Assembly (NCBI RefSeq): GCF_964204645.1
Contig: NC_134028.1
Location: 8,845,001 to 8,909,000, forward strand
Origin: Tubulanus polymorphus
Taxonomy: Eukaryota > Nemertea > Palaeonemertea > Tubulaniformes > Tubulanidae
Reading direction: 5' to 3'
DNA length: 64,000 nucleotides
The notes under the pieces were generated by a model. That model was not told the DNA's origin. It made no database searches and saw only the letters and a program-made list of their open reading frames with translations. The stretch's first letter is position 1, and each line of letters opens with the position of its first letter. Positions 23,007 through 35,800 of this stretch are shown in pieces. The position numbers were made by a program, and so were the translations under genes.

Positions 23007-24863
23007 TATGGTGGCTGATAAGGGCCATGCGTAAAAAAAACACGAATATGCAAATGAGGGCGACATTACGACAAAACGACAAAACTAAAATAACGCGACA
23101 AAACAATAATTTTGGTTTTGTCGCCCGCGACATTTCATTATTTTGGTTTTGTCGCCCGCGACAATTCAATATTTTTGTTTCGTCGCCCGCGACAATACAT
23201 TATTTTGGTTTTGTCGCCCGCGACATTTCATTATTTTTGTTTAGTCGCCCGCGACAATTCGATATTTTTGTTTTGTCGCCCGCGACAATTCATTATTTTG
23301 GTTTTGTCGCCCGCGACATTTCATTATTTTTGTTTAGTCGCCCGCGACAATTCGATATTTTTGTTTTGTCGCCCGCGACAATTCATTATTTTGGTTTTGT
23401 CGCCCGCGACATTTCATTATTTTTGTTTTGTCGCCCGCGACAATTCAATATTTTTGTTTTGTCGCCCGCGACAATTCAATATTTTTGTTTTGTCACCCGC
23501 GACAATTCATTATTTTGGTTTTGTCGCCCGCAACAATTCAATATTTTTGTTTTGTCGCATGCCGCAAATCAATCGTGACAAAGTATTGATGAGAATGACC
23601 TATTTAGTACATCGAACATCTACCGAATACTATTATTGTGCCCCAGCATTTGGGGTCATTCTACTTGAACCCCAACATTCCATATGTCCACCAGATTCTG
23701 GTCATGATAAAGTCATTTTAATTTTTCTGCCAACCTTATTTCTTCTTTCATATTCATCTAACATTAAACATCATTAAGTATGCGTCCCCTTATTGAAATT
23801 AGGTTAACTATCTCAATATATCGATGTACCTAGGTAGACCTTATTTAAAATGAGGTGATTTTTATGTCGACTTTTTGCGAGATTGTCTCAATAAATTGCC
23901 ATACGTATCACGACATTTTAGCTAAAGTAGTGAAAATTATGTCGACGGTACGGTTATGTTGAGATACACACGTCGACATTGGTGAAAGGAATGATCCGTA
24001 TAACGATTTTACGACTTGATATTAACACGATATACCGACTTAGTTATGTCGATAAATCGCGATATATCACGTTTTTTCGACATAATTTCGTCGTGATAAA
24101 AGGTCGCGACGGTTTTGTACGGGTCCCATATAAGCTTCCGTACATCCTTAGAAAAAGAAGTAATATGTGATCTTTCATTAAGTAGGATCACTTGAATGAT
24201 AGCTTTAATATCACTTTATTAAGAAAAAAGAATCTGCCAAAATGACCTTAATAATCGACACAATATCAGATTAATCAACTTCAAAATAGGCGAATTATTA
24301 CGTTATTAACTGGCCTAATTATTCAAAAGCTAATAAAGTGGGTGGCAAAACCCAAAAAAAATGAATTGTCGCGGGCGACAAAACCAGAATATTGAATCGT
24401 CGCGGGCGACAAAACCAAAATAATGAATTGTCGCGGGCGACAAAACAAAAATATTGAATTGTCGCGGGCGACAAAACCAAAATAACGTATTGTCGCGGGC
24501 GACAAAACCAAAATAATGAATTGTCGCGTGCGACAAAACAAGAATATTGAATTGTCGCGGGCGACAAAACAAAAATATTGAATTGTCGCGGGCGACAAAA
24601 CAAAAATAATGGAATGTCGCGGGCGACAAAACCAAAATATTGAATTGTCGCGGGCGACAAAACCAAAATAATGAATTGTCGCGGGCGACAAAACAAAAAT
24701 ATTGAATTGTCGCGGGCGACAAAACAAAAATAATGAAATGTCGCGGGCGACAAAACCAAAATTATTGTTTTGTCGCGTTATTTTAGTTTTGTCGTTTTGT
24801 CGTAATGTCGCCCTCATTTGCATATTCGTGTTTTTTTTACGATGGCCCTTATCAGCCGCCATA
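23007..24863. mobile_element. 1857-bp foldback element with inverted satellite arrays and 6-bp TSD
   Basis: The ends are TATGGTGGCTGATAAGGGCC and its inverse, flanked by the direct duplication GATATC (23001-23006, 24864-24869). Just inside, both ends share ATGCAAATGAGGGCGACATT. The left arm 23113-23570 holds 14 copies and the right arm 24355-24775 holds 13 inverted copies of a 31-bp monomer whose core GTCGCCCGCGAC is palindromic. Monomer variants (CATTATTTTG, CGATATTTTT, CAATATTTTT spacers) form a 93-bp higher-order pattern repeated twice at 23222-23407. The ~780-bp interior has no gene. The long frames here (FVARDNS.. and CRPRQF.. on either strand) exist because 31-bp units cycle through all frames without a stop; they are not coding. 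Related elements lie at 26864 and 52434. Confidence 0.85.
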
Positions 24864-26863
24864 GATATCATCACTAAGTTTAGTTTTTATCAAATAAGAC
24901 TCGATTGATGCCCTATCAGATTAAGTTCATGTTTCTTCAACTAGGTTGTACGTATCTCAGTTATGCTTGAAGTTATCATTTCCAAAATTCGTATCTAGAT
25001 CCATCTTTTCTACAAGCCTACAATCGGTTATGCTTTGTATATGAATTTTCTAGTTTTTTTTCGATAACGCAACCACGTTTATATTCAACAGCATTTCTGT
25101 TGGAATTTTACAATTCCGCCACCGAAATCCAAAATCATTTCATTGCTGTGCGATTTCATTGTCTCGTAATCTTACAGGAATAGACCCGATGAGCATTTGT
25201 CAATATTGTCAATCTTCCGAAACTACGGAGCACTGGAATGCCAAGTCTGCGGTACAGTCGAGGTTTTAGATAAATATATAGTGTTCATAATGCGAAAGCC
25301 AGTGCGTCCGACTTCTCTTTTTTGTAAGATACCGCAGCAGTCGACTTGAATGCGACGCTAGAAATCAACAATGAAAGTCGATTGATTCGATCGATTGGTA
25401 AAATCTATATACGCGCATGTTTATTTCAGGCACAGAATAATAGAAACCGTCCGCCAATCCGCGATTGGGATACTACCTATCATCAGAGACTCGCTCATAT
25501 AAAATCAGGATGTGAGAAACTTACCAATAAATCGACAGGTATATAAATACACATACGTCGGATGGGACATGTTTGTGGTCTGGGACTCTCTATCGTGTTA
25601 TGAGGTCTCGGGTGTTAAATTTCAAAACAAATCTCTCTTAATTTTCTAGGTCCATACATGTACACGTACTAGAGATTTACGGTCGATGACGTACACAAGA
25701 TTCTTTATTGCGAAATTCCCAAAGTGGGCACGTCGATATGGAGATACACGTTACTACACACGACCGGAAAACTTCGCACGACAAACCTATCCCTCATAAA
25801 TGACCTTGACGTGAAACAAAGTATCTACTTCAAATCATTGGGATTAATCAGGTCACTATCGAGTTATTCTCAAGATGAAAAAACCGAGCGCTTAAAAACC
25901 TACTTCAAATTTCTGTTCGTACGACATCCTTTTGAGAGACTGTTATCTGCGTATTTGGATAAAATTGTGCGTAAATACGATAAAGGATACGCAAAACTTG
26001 AGCCAATGATTATTCGGTCAGCCCGAAATGATGTCAAAGCTGGAGACAGAGCAACGTTTAAAGAATTCGCTGAGTTCATCCTTCTTCATAGTTATTATGA
26101 TATACATTGGGCACCATATGAAAAGCTTTGTCGTCCATGCGATATTGATTACAGTTTCATCGGGAAATACGGAGATACGATCGAAAATGATTTCAAACTT
26201 GTTCAAAATCGTTTCCACCTGGAACCGGAACTGGCAAAAACGGCCACACTCCCTCATACGTATTCCTCGGAAAAGTTGAACAAATATTACAAAGACCTTC
26301 CTAAAAAATTGATCGATGATTTGTATGAAGAATACAAAGCCGATTTCATATTGTTTGATTACGATTTAAATTTCTTGCAGAAATAGTAATTTATTTTGAA
26401 TAAAGTTATCGTGATCAGGAATGGGGTTCAATCTGCGTCATTTGATCAAAATCTCTGGCCGTAAGAGCACCCCCAGATCCCCCCCCCCCAAGTGCTTCGC
26501 AAAGTAACATACCTCCTCACTGGCAAAAGTGGCCGGACCAATGTGTTTCTCCTTCCGCCGGTCCTCATTCAGCATCGATACGGATGGGTACAGTTAGTGT
26601 CTATCACTATGGGAACCTCATCGGACTCATCTGTAGGCCACGTGAATTTTAAGCCCGTTTCGTTGTAGTATGCTGTCATTGAAAATGATGGTAGGTGAAA
26701 AATAAGTGGACAGAAAATAAATAGAATCTATGTCTTTACTGTTGCGTCTTCCAATGTGTGCTAATATCAGTTTTCTGAGATTCTAGCATTTTCCTGTTTT
26801 GTCATTCAGAGTTTATAGTTCCAGTTCTATGATATTCTATCAAATTCATTTCCAGGCCATTCG

Positions 26864-27185
26864 TATGGTGGCTGATAAGGGCCAAATACAATAATTTTCA
26901 AACGACCTCGATTATAGAAAAACACAAAACGAAACTTATAGCAAAAACGAATTTTACCGCGCAAAAACGAAATATTATAGAGCAAAAACGAAAATATTCG
27001 TTTTTGCTCTATAACTTTCGTTTTGCGTTTTTCTAGAATCGAGGTCATATGAAAATAAAATAATGAACATAAACGAAAGTTCGTTTTTGCTAGGGCGCAA
27101 AAACGAATAGTATGGAGCAAAAACGAAAAATCATAGAGCAAAAACGGATATTTTCATTTTGGTGGCCCCTTTTCAGCCACCATAC
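26864..27185. mobile_element. 322-bp member of the TATGGTGGCTGATAAGGGCC family
   Basis: Same termini as the elements at 23007 and 52434 (right end GGCCCCTTTTCAGCCACCATA), with the direct duplication CATTCG at 26858-26863 and 27186-27191. The interior is different: alternating direct and inverted units of GAGCAAAAACGAAA and TTTCGTTTTTGCTC that can fold on themselves. No coding capacity. It lies 460 bp downstream of sulfotransferase copy 2. Confidence 0.8.
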
Positions 27186-27199
27186 ATTCGTCCCTAGGC

Positions 27200-29500
27200 A
27201 TTATAGTATTATTCAGCATACCCGTTGTTGTGTTCGTTAAACCATGATTGCAGTTTCGTTTCCGGCAAAACTTTTTGAGAGAATAGAGTCCGTACGTAGA
27301 ATATAAATCTATTCATCTAATATCACATTTTTCAGTTAATAACATTATCAATTATTGATCCTTAATAGTTAATCACTAAATTCAGTAAGACTCCGGGATT
27401 CTGACCCCATCCCCAACCAAGACATCAACCAGTTAGAAATCCTACCGAACTTCTAACTAGCACCATCCCCCAGCCCCACCCTGGAAATGAATATCCGGCT
27501 TAACTCCGGAAAGAAATCCTTCAGAAATTTCTGAAATTCTGTTCTGTGCAAATTTTGGACATAATTCCAGAAATTATAATCTGCAGACTTTTCTGTTGCC
27601 AAGGATTGTAGTCACACTAATGTCGAACTTAATCAATGTTAAAGTTTCGCTAGAAAATTTTCTCTTTTTTCTCAGACATTTTCAATAAGGAACTGAAATT
27701 CCCTAATCAAATTTATCATTTGTTTTCAAGCTTGTATTTACGGAAGCCGTTGTTGACATATGAGATCATTTATTCATAATTTCGACTATGTCACCTCCGT
27801 ATTCTATATTTATTATTCATGAAGTAATGAATAACTTTTCAATAAACTGCCAAAATCATTTTATCCTAAACGTTGTCTAAATGTTCGTGTTTGCGTGATG
27901 AAAACTTAACCCACATTATAAGTCTATAAAGCCTATTTCATGTAGTTCAGAAACATTGTTTAATGCATATTGTAGTTCTTGTCTGAATTCAGGTGTACTG
28001 TAGAGATGTTTGCTCGGTTTTTATGATTTCGTTTATCTCCGCATTTTATGTTTCAATTGTACTTTTAAACAGTTCATTTTCGTTCGGTCTTCATTCGAAC
28101 TTTTTGTCGTCTGTCATCTGTTCTTACAGCTACATGTAGAAGTCGCGGTCGGAAAGATTTCTTTACCGTGATGAATTCCTCCTCAAATCGATCGGACATT
28201 AAATCTACTCACGATTTACGAAGTGATATCACAACATAAAGAAATTTCAACAACGTTGTAAGCAATTACCAAATTGCAAATGGCGTCACAGCTGGATCGA
28301 TATTTGCTGATTCTTTGATTCTAATCCTGGAATTTAAGCGATATTTCATTGGATTCTGTTGTTTCATTGGACTATGTTGGACAAATGGGAATGGCAAGTA
28401 ACTTCAATTCATAAAGTAATCAATATTGTGTAGGAGCACATCCAAATGTGGGTCAATATATGCATTAAAAACAGACTCTTCTTCAGCTCTACTGCTTTTA
28501 ATCTTTTATAGAAATGAAAAAAAAGTTAAAACCAATCTTCATAGAAAAACCGTGTAGATTTTAGTCATGGTTAGTTTTATAGCAATAAGCCATACGGTGT
28601 AAATAAAGTCTCAGATAGGAATTAAATTCGCGAGCCGATTGATTTGCGTAGTCACGTGGAGGAAGATAAACTAGAGCGTCACGAGAGGTACGACGTTGCA
28701 TGATTTGTAGCTTTGATGTCACGCGATGTAGAATGACGACACGGAGGGTAATTAGTTAATCATCTGTGACATCTCACACAACGTATAGGCCCACGGCAGA
28801 ATAAATATGTCTTGTAATTAGTACGTATGAAATCTCGATCTCTTTACACGCCCGAGGTTTCTGTTTGGTTTCCCTCTGCAAATAAGAAAACCACGGATGA
28901 ATATCAGTGCACGCTTTAATTTTGATTTTCTAAATTATAGATACATTTGTAAGGCCACGTAAATAATTAGCTTGTTTCTCATCAGTTTCAGTTTCCACGC
29001 GCGTCAAAAAAAGTTGTTCGTTAGTGAAAATTAAAGATAGAAATGCGCGTTCCGCAAGCAGAAATCAGTTTTCGTTTCTTTTCTTTTTTTAGTAAAACAC
29101 TGTTCACACTGTTTTATATGTTTGTCTCACGGTCGCTGATCAACTGTAACAGGTGAGCCGTAACGAAGTGCTTTCCATTCTCTAATAAAAGGTCGTTGAC
29201 GCCGAAACTCCCCATTTATGAAATAAAGATAGTCGCCCTCGATACTTTTAGAATTTAGGAATATATAAGGCTTTACATTTTTTCCTTTTTGAAAGGGGGC
29301 TAAGAATTTTATTTGATTTGATTTATAACGAAAACCTGCCTCCCTCGTTACTTTTCCAAATAGGGCAGATGAGAAACAATGGTGATTTTTTGTGGGCTTT
29401 TAATTTCAAATTCTTACCATCACCGGAATTAAGTTTCTTCGTATCAGTTCCTTCCATATCATCCTGAAAAGAATAAGGGATATTAATACATACGTGAAGT
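27200..29500. other. Intergenic between sulfotransferase and receptor genes
   Basis: I recognise no exon or RNA gene. Some stretches (27380-27600) are pyrimidine-rich and others AT-rich; frames are short. Confidence 0.4.
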
Positions 29501-29554
29501 TAATGAGTATGCATCCTCCCGCGGCAGCGAACCATGATGGCATCGACATTGAGC

Positions 29555-29690
29555 CACTTTTTACGAATCCCTGCCACACTAGACTTGATGTGCAGGTACA
29601 TGCGCAGGTTTACCACTCGGAAACTTGCGGCAACAACCGGATTTCACGTACATGATCGGTCTAGTGTGGCAGGGTTTCGTACCGTGACAA
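29555..29690. repeat. Inverted repeat with a Gly/Ser-type loop (no gene)
   Basis: ACGAATCCCTGCCACACTAG (29560-29579) and CTAGTGTGGCAGGGTTTCGT (from 29660) are inverted partners around ~80 bp. It is probably a small MITE or SINE-like hairpin. Similar CGAATCCCT phrases recur at 29710 and 34008. Confidence 0.55.
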
Positions 29691-29841
29691 TCTCGGTGCT
29701 ATCAGGTCCGAATCCCTGCCGGGGATGGATAACGAGTATGGAAAACTTATCATTTACGAAGAATGAAATATGTGACTTTTGAACCCATCTAAAGTTGATC
29801 TCCACTATATTGAGGATTAGATTAAGCGAGATGAAACCACT

Positions 29842-32800
29842 TTAAATGATTACCGGTGGTTTCCTGATCGGAGTCCGTTTCCCTCCACATTTATAGAACA
29901 GCAATTTTGCCCCGACGACGATATACGAAAAGACAACCATTACAGCAAGAACGATTATAATACCAGCAAAATGGTTGATAGTCAATGGTTCGATATCATC
30001 TTTATCTTCTTTGTTAAACAGTTGACATTTACCTCGCTGACTCAACCAACTGAAGAAAACATGATATAATTACATTAACATTAGTATCGAATCGTACAGA
30101 ATGATCCAATTCTGAGCGCAGTTCCACAATTGTGTTGGTTTTAATTTGACTCATGAACTCACTAATTCATAGCCTGGTCGACCTTCCCTTCACTCAATAA
30201 TGCTTGCATCGCGGCTTGGATGTCAGATTTTAATTCAAAACCTCGACGCATGGCGAACGCTAATGGTTGAATATCTACCAGGGAGGGAGAAACCACTAGA
30301 TCACATCGCTCTGCTCGACCTGAAACAGAAAATCGTATTGCTATAAAAATATAACATCAGAGTATCGCTCAAATTGTGCAGAGGTTTTTTCCGCTTTCAC
30401 GTTTACGTGCATGTGTGCGCCTAATAAAACGAAGAACCTGGAGACCACAAAGACCATTGACGGCCAAATGTGCTTAAAACGAAGATCGTTTTAGGCACAC
30501 CGATCATTGTGACGCTTTGCATGCTTGTACTTGATGAACATAATATTGACGCACTGTTTACCTGCTGCATATGCTAGACGGACCCAGTTACCAAGGAATA
30601 CTTTAGTGTCAGGATTGGTATAGTTTTCTACAGATTCTATTCCTTCAGTCGCTGTATTCACTGTCTTCCAATCTATAGATTCCCCGCTCTTCAGAAAATA
30701 CCGTTTTTGGTCGTGAAAATATAATTCGGTGGCGCCCCCTTTTATCAAGAAGATTTCGTTGCCTTCTTTTCTTTGCGTTGTTCTTAATTGTTTCAACGTA
30801 TTCATTCTTGGATAGTTCTGTTCTGTAAGGAAGTTCGCTAAGTTACCCGTGTAACAACCAATAACAATCAGCGCGAAGAAAAAGTAGAATGCGCTAAACA
30901 CGCGCATGTGTAATTGAACCGGTTCATATGGGGCGCCAGCTTGAATGATGGTACTGTACGAATACCAGAAACTCTGCTTTAAATCGAACCTTGTGTCCGG
31001 GTCGTTGTCCATTCCGCTAGGATTTAACCGATAGGCAGCGTAGTAAAACATTGCACTAACGATAAGCGCGATAGCGAGGGCGACCCAAACTTTTAAATCG
31101 AACGGTTTTGCGAATCCAAACATATTATAATGGGAATGTTTCTTGTAAATGAATGATATTCCGTCGAATATGTACCCATCAGTAAAATCAAAAACAGCTA
31201 AACGTTGGAGATTAGATGATATTCCACCGACCAGTAAACTGACATTAAACAGGGATTTTTGCTGCAAAAGAAAGACGAAATAATGTCACACATAAAACTG
31301 ACGGAGTTAGGAAAAACTTCAGATGTGTCCAAGTTGAAGATATAGTTACTGTGCACAGCTGAAAAAGTCATTTTTGTCACCGACCCTCCAATTTTCCCAG
31401 CCCTGCTCCCGATAAACACATCGCCCTGACACGCGATATTTAGATAGAAGATAGAAAAACAAATTTTTGGCTGTTCCTTTCTCATCTGGAGTAAAACAAT
31501 ACATGTAGAGTGGATATCAAAACGATAGTGTATTAAACACCAATTGGCAATAAAAATGTATGTGTTCAAAAAATTAAGCGAAATGTTGCCAAAAAATCGA
31601 TTGCAGACGAACTACATGTATCTAGAATTGAGCACGAGTCACACCAGGACCTAATCGAGTCGGGTTTACTACTTGTAAACCATAAGACCAAAATAAATTG
31701 ATACCTCGTTTCTCTTTCTGCAGAGCCGACCCGGCCTATCTGCACTGTACATTACGTGTTTCTTTTTTAAAATCATGATCAAGCAAACTATACCAGACCC
31801 GGCGGCTATAGAAATGAACTGTCCATTGAGATTTACAAAAAGACCCAGCCGATTAGGAGAAACAAGGTATCATTATTTTCTAGGCTAACCCTTAAAAAAA
31901 ACATCACTTACCAGGTAACCGAATGCTCCCGACCAATCACCTGTGTCGAGTGATTTACCATATCCAGCGACGGGTACTACAACGAATTCTACACGCAGTC
32001 CCTGATAATCATAAAGGTATTTTCTTAATTTTTTCAAGATGTCGACGCATAAACCTTGAAAGTCTGACAAACGTTTCGTCTTGTTGTCGTACACGTAGTC
32101 GATTGTATCAATGGTTTTGTGATAAATAAAAGGCTCATCCTGAAATTCAGATATAAAATGAAATGCACGTATAACTCATATCAATGCTACAAAATCATGA
32201 TGCGTGAATTCGCTCGTTTTACTCCTAACAAAAGGAGTGGTCGAATCAGCTAGAAAAGGGGTTTTCTGACCGTGTCAGAGTCTTACGATGTTATTAGGTT
32301 CAAATCAACGAGAGGGAAGTACGTGGCTGTCTCACGATGCCATCAGGTTCCACTAACCACGAGTGACGAACGTGGCTGGGTCTCACGATGCTATACGCCG
32401 TTACGACGGCAGCCGATGTTCTGACTTACCAGCACTGCTGCAATTGTGATTCTTTTGACGTCGTCTCGTTTTGCTGATGTGAATAGATGCGGCAAAACAT
32501 TGTCAATTGATGACCAGAGTTTCTGTTTTATAGTAAAAAAGAACCAGCGTGAGGCGTCGCCATTTCTTTTTGTTTTTACTTCGTATCGACATGATATTTT
32601 TTATGACAACTTACATCTCTGAAATAGCCACGCATATTCTTTATTCTCAAAAATAAGGTGAAATTTTTCCTGGTTCCGAATTCGTCGAATAAGATGTTAC
32701 CAGCAATATGCATAGTACTCCTCCACCACTTACGTTCATTTATAACATTGTTTACAGTGACCTTAAACGATAAAAGGCTGCATTTATCAACGTGTTGGGC

Positions 32801-35800
32801 ACCGATCCCCCATAGATACCAATTTAATACGTCAGGATACGGCTTAAAACACAATTCTAATTGCATTCATTTGTTACAGCTTAATTCAATGATTTGTACA
32901 CAGTCACATACTCGTCACATATAAGTCGTCACATGGCCATGTCCTATGTGATCTTCTCTGAGGCTCACATGTATATAAAGAATGCGATGAAGATGATGGA
33001 ACTGAGAAAATAGGCGGAACAGACATGCAGGAGATGCGGGATGTGTAAAAGTGGGAATTCAGGAATATTGCACAAATTACAAAAGATGACCGAGACATCC
33101 CACCGCCCGCTCAACACTCAGTTTGATACCAAATGAGTATTCCGTATGCTCCCCGTAGGGTGATGCTTATTTTCACGAAAATACCGAGATAAAGTAACAA
33201 TAAGCAGAATTATCATCAAAGTACAAAGTACGGGTTCAAAAAAATACAAAATCCAAAACGAAAACGAATGGCTAAATAGCAATCTACCAATCTGCTGTTA
33301 ATACGAATGATGCAACCAGAACGTAAAAGCATTGATGAGTCACATTCAGAAATATTTTCTAGAAGCAAAATCGTCTTCAAGAAGACTGGATGCCCTATAA
33401 GTTTTTTTTGTACCGTTTTGAGTTTTTTTGCCAATTTTTCGCGGGTGTAGTCGTTAAACGGTACTTCCTGTAATGCTCGAATCAGCACCAGCAACGGGTC
33501 GAGAGCTATAGAAACCTGATCAGTGTTTTCCACCCCGAACGTTTTCATCGCGTCTACCAAAGAATCGAACTTATTTCTGTTGTTTAAAGCCGGTAATGCA
33601 GATATGGCAAACCAGTATGTCCTTGTATCGTGTGACTTTCTAATTTCGTCCGGGTGACGTCTTAAATTTTCATCCTATTAATAGAGTGAGAATAGAATTA
33701 ATGAAATGAATACAGGCCCTTGCCGAGGGCGTAGTTTTTGTGTAGTGAACGAAGCCCCTGAAATTTACATAAGTGCCCTTCAACGTCAGTGTAGAAAAAT
33801 TTTGGTAAAGACTATTCGAAATTTGGATACAATTTTCAAGCCATTTTTTGGGAAATGAAAAGTAATCAATTCGCAAATTATCTATTCAGGTACCCGAGCG
33901 CTTCGTCTTTTAGATCTGTTCTTTTTCAATAGGAAAGTTTCACGTTGATAGAATAGATATTGAATTGGGCTGGAATAGAAGCACTCGATTAAAGCGAGGA
34001 TCAGGTTCGAATCCCTCTGAGGGAGGAACATGACGCAGAGTCCCGCGTCATTGTCAGGTTCAAATATTCCCTGCGAGAGTGCAGTGGGCCAGATCCTTAC
34101 GACGGCACCATGGAAATCGCCCGAATCCATGCGAGGGAGCATATCTCTTGAGGGTCACTTACCAAGTTAGCGTCCACCCACACAATTTTTCCTTTGCCTT
34201 GTGTTCGACGCTGCGTTTCAACTATTACCTAAAAATAAATGAGCCAATTTCAATATACATGGCAAACGCTTTTAAACATGTAGACAGAGAGTCTTTATTG
34301 CGATAAAAATACGTTAACAGTCAAATATATGTACATAATAAATACATATTAAGGTCCAAAGAGTTAACTTCCAGAGTTGAGAGTTGACTTCCTAACAGCG
34401 CATAAACACTCAATCTTACCTGGAAAATATCAAAATCTTTTTGGTCTAACCAGTAAAAAACAATATCAATGCCTTTTTCGACGATTCTTTTAGCGATTAC
34501 GGCAGCATCGAATTGTGTATTGGAATGAGATGGAAGTCCAACGTTTAACTCAATGTACTTGTTATCGCTACTAAATGCTTGCCGGATACTGACAGCTTCT
34601 ACAAGAGAAGCACACCCGAATTAAACAGCAAACTGAAGTCAATTCAGAATAAACAAAAACCTTATCCATATATGAGTACTGAAATAGTTATTCTTAACTT
34701 AATGATTAACTAATGAAGAACTCGACTAAATTACGAGCACTCGGCATTACCTTCTCGAAATATAATCTTTTTTATTTCAATATTAACTAAATCGACACAT
34801 TTATCACAGGGCCCACTGAATATACTTTGAATTCATTTTTCTACACAGTGATGATTTGTATAGTTTTCATCAAGTTTTCATAAATTCGTATTCGAAATGT
34901 AGCCTACGAGTGAACCTTAAGGATCCTCGATTGCCATGAGCGGAACCAACGATTACCATGCACATTAATCTCAATGTAAACAACTTACTCTCGGAGTATT
35001 CGGCAGCCGCGAGCAAGTAGATCCTGGTTCTGGAGTGGACCTTAGCGAAATCGAGGAAAACCTGTGTTGTATCTTTGAATAAGGGGAACATGTTGATTAT
35101 TGTAGAATTGCGGTATTTTGCGCTGCGTCGCTGTTTCATATCTTTCTGTCCCATCTCGTATATAATATACGGGATCGAATGAGCTGTCGCTATGTTTAGC
35201 ATTAATTCGTTTTCTTCGCCGATGAAAATGTCGTAATCAGCTTTTAGAATCGCATCACCTAAAAATGAAGTTTCGAATGTTTATTGACCAATTGAATTAA
35301 ATAACTACTGACTATAAATGAACTCTTGATTAAAGAGAGACCGGCGATAGACTGTCAGACTCGAACCATTCCGGAATATTCAAACCCGTGAATCTGGATT
35401 GCGCAACGGTGCGTCTAGGTTTTCTTAAAGTGGTAGACTGGAATGGGAAATTAGATTTTCGCGCAAAACACGAGGAGCACCAAAAGGAAATCTATGAAAA
35501 TCTAAGTCAAGTTACTTTTCCTGGTCTTTTTCGGAACCGATCCACCCCCTCCATGAATCAGCCCTTTGACGAGACACGGGTGGAAGGCTGGCCGGACTGC
35601 AAATACACTACATGAAAATAATCAAATTACATGAACCCTGGACTGACAGGGGACTAGGTATAACGAGGCCGTAGGGTGTTTTTGTCGTGCACTATGTTTC
35701 GACAAAAATAGGCTCGTGCGCGCCAATTTTCGCTGACTGTAAACAAATATGAACCGTGATCCCTGGCAAATTTATAAAGACTGAACGATGAAACTCACGT

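Larger units (their letters stand above)
13631..26386 (+). pseudogene. Carbohydrate sulfotransferase, copy 2, nonsense codon at start of catalytic exon
   Basis: Exon 1 (13631-13729) starts MLRKVWLFAV and encodes the signal anchor, with donor AAG|GTAATT. Exon 2 (25430-25538; donor CAG|GTATAT) and exon 3 (25650-26386; acceptor TTTCTAG) follow after a ~11.7-kb intron packed with repeats. Phases match copy 1 exactly. Exon 3 has the same PAPS-binding loops (CEIPKVGTSIW; FVRHPFERLLSAY) and an intact C-terminus to TAG 26384-26386, with AATAAA at 26399. However, codon 8 of exon 3 (25670-25672) is TAG where copy 1 has AAG (Lys). No in-frame Met follows before LEPM, well past the first PAPS loop. Using that TAG as an alternative splice acceptor would shift the frame by 23 nt. 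As read, only an anchor-stem stub is made. The catalytic part is otherwise well preserved, so a recent lesion, an allele or a base error is possible. Confidence 0.7.

Noticed and set aside
23027-23777. Long frames of repeated FVARDNS / FCRPRQF residues (+ strand) and their mirror frames at 24319-24874 (- strand)
   Set aside because: They are translations of the 31-bp satellite; the unit length cycles through all frames without stops, and both arrays give similar proteins in several phases.
32762-32866. Extension of receptor exon 7 upstream (LCFKPYPDV...)
   Set aside because: Its acceptor would put the exon in the wrong phase relative to the preceding exon; the TTTAAG|GTCACT site at 32761 restores phase and family-like sequence.
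34004-34014. GGTTCGAATCC, a tRNA B-box match
   Set aside because: No A box at the right distance and no cloverleaf; similar GGTTCNAAT phrases recur nearby as repeat sequence.
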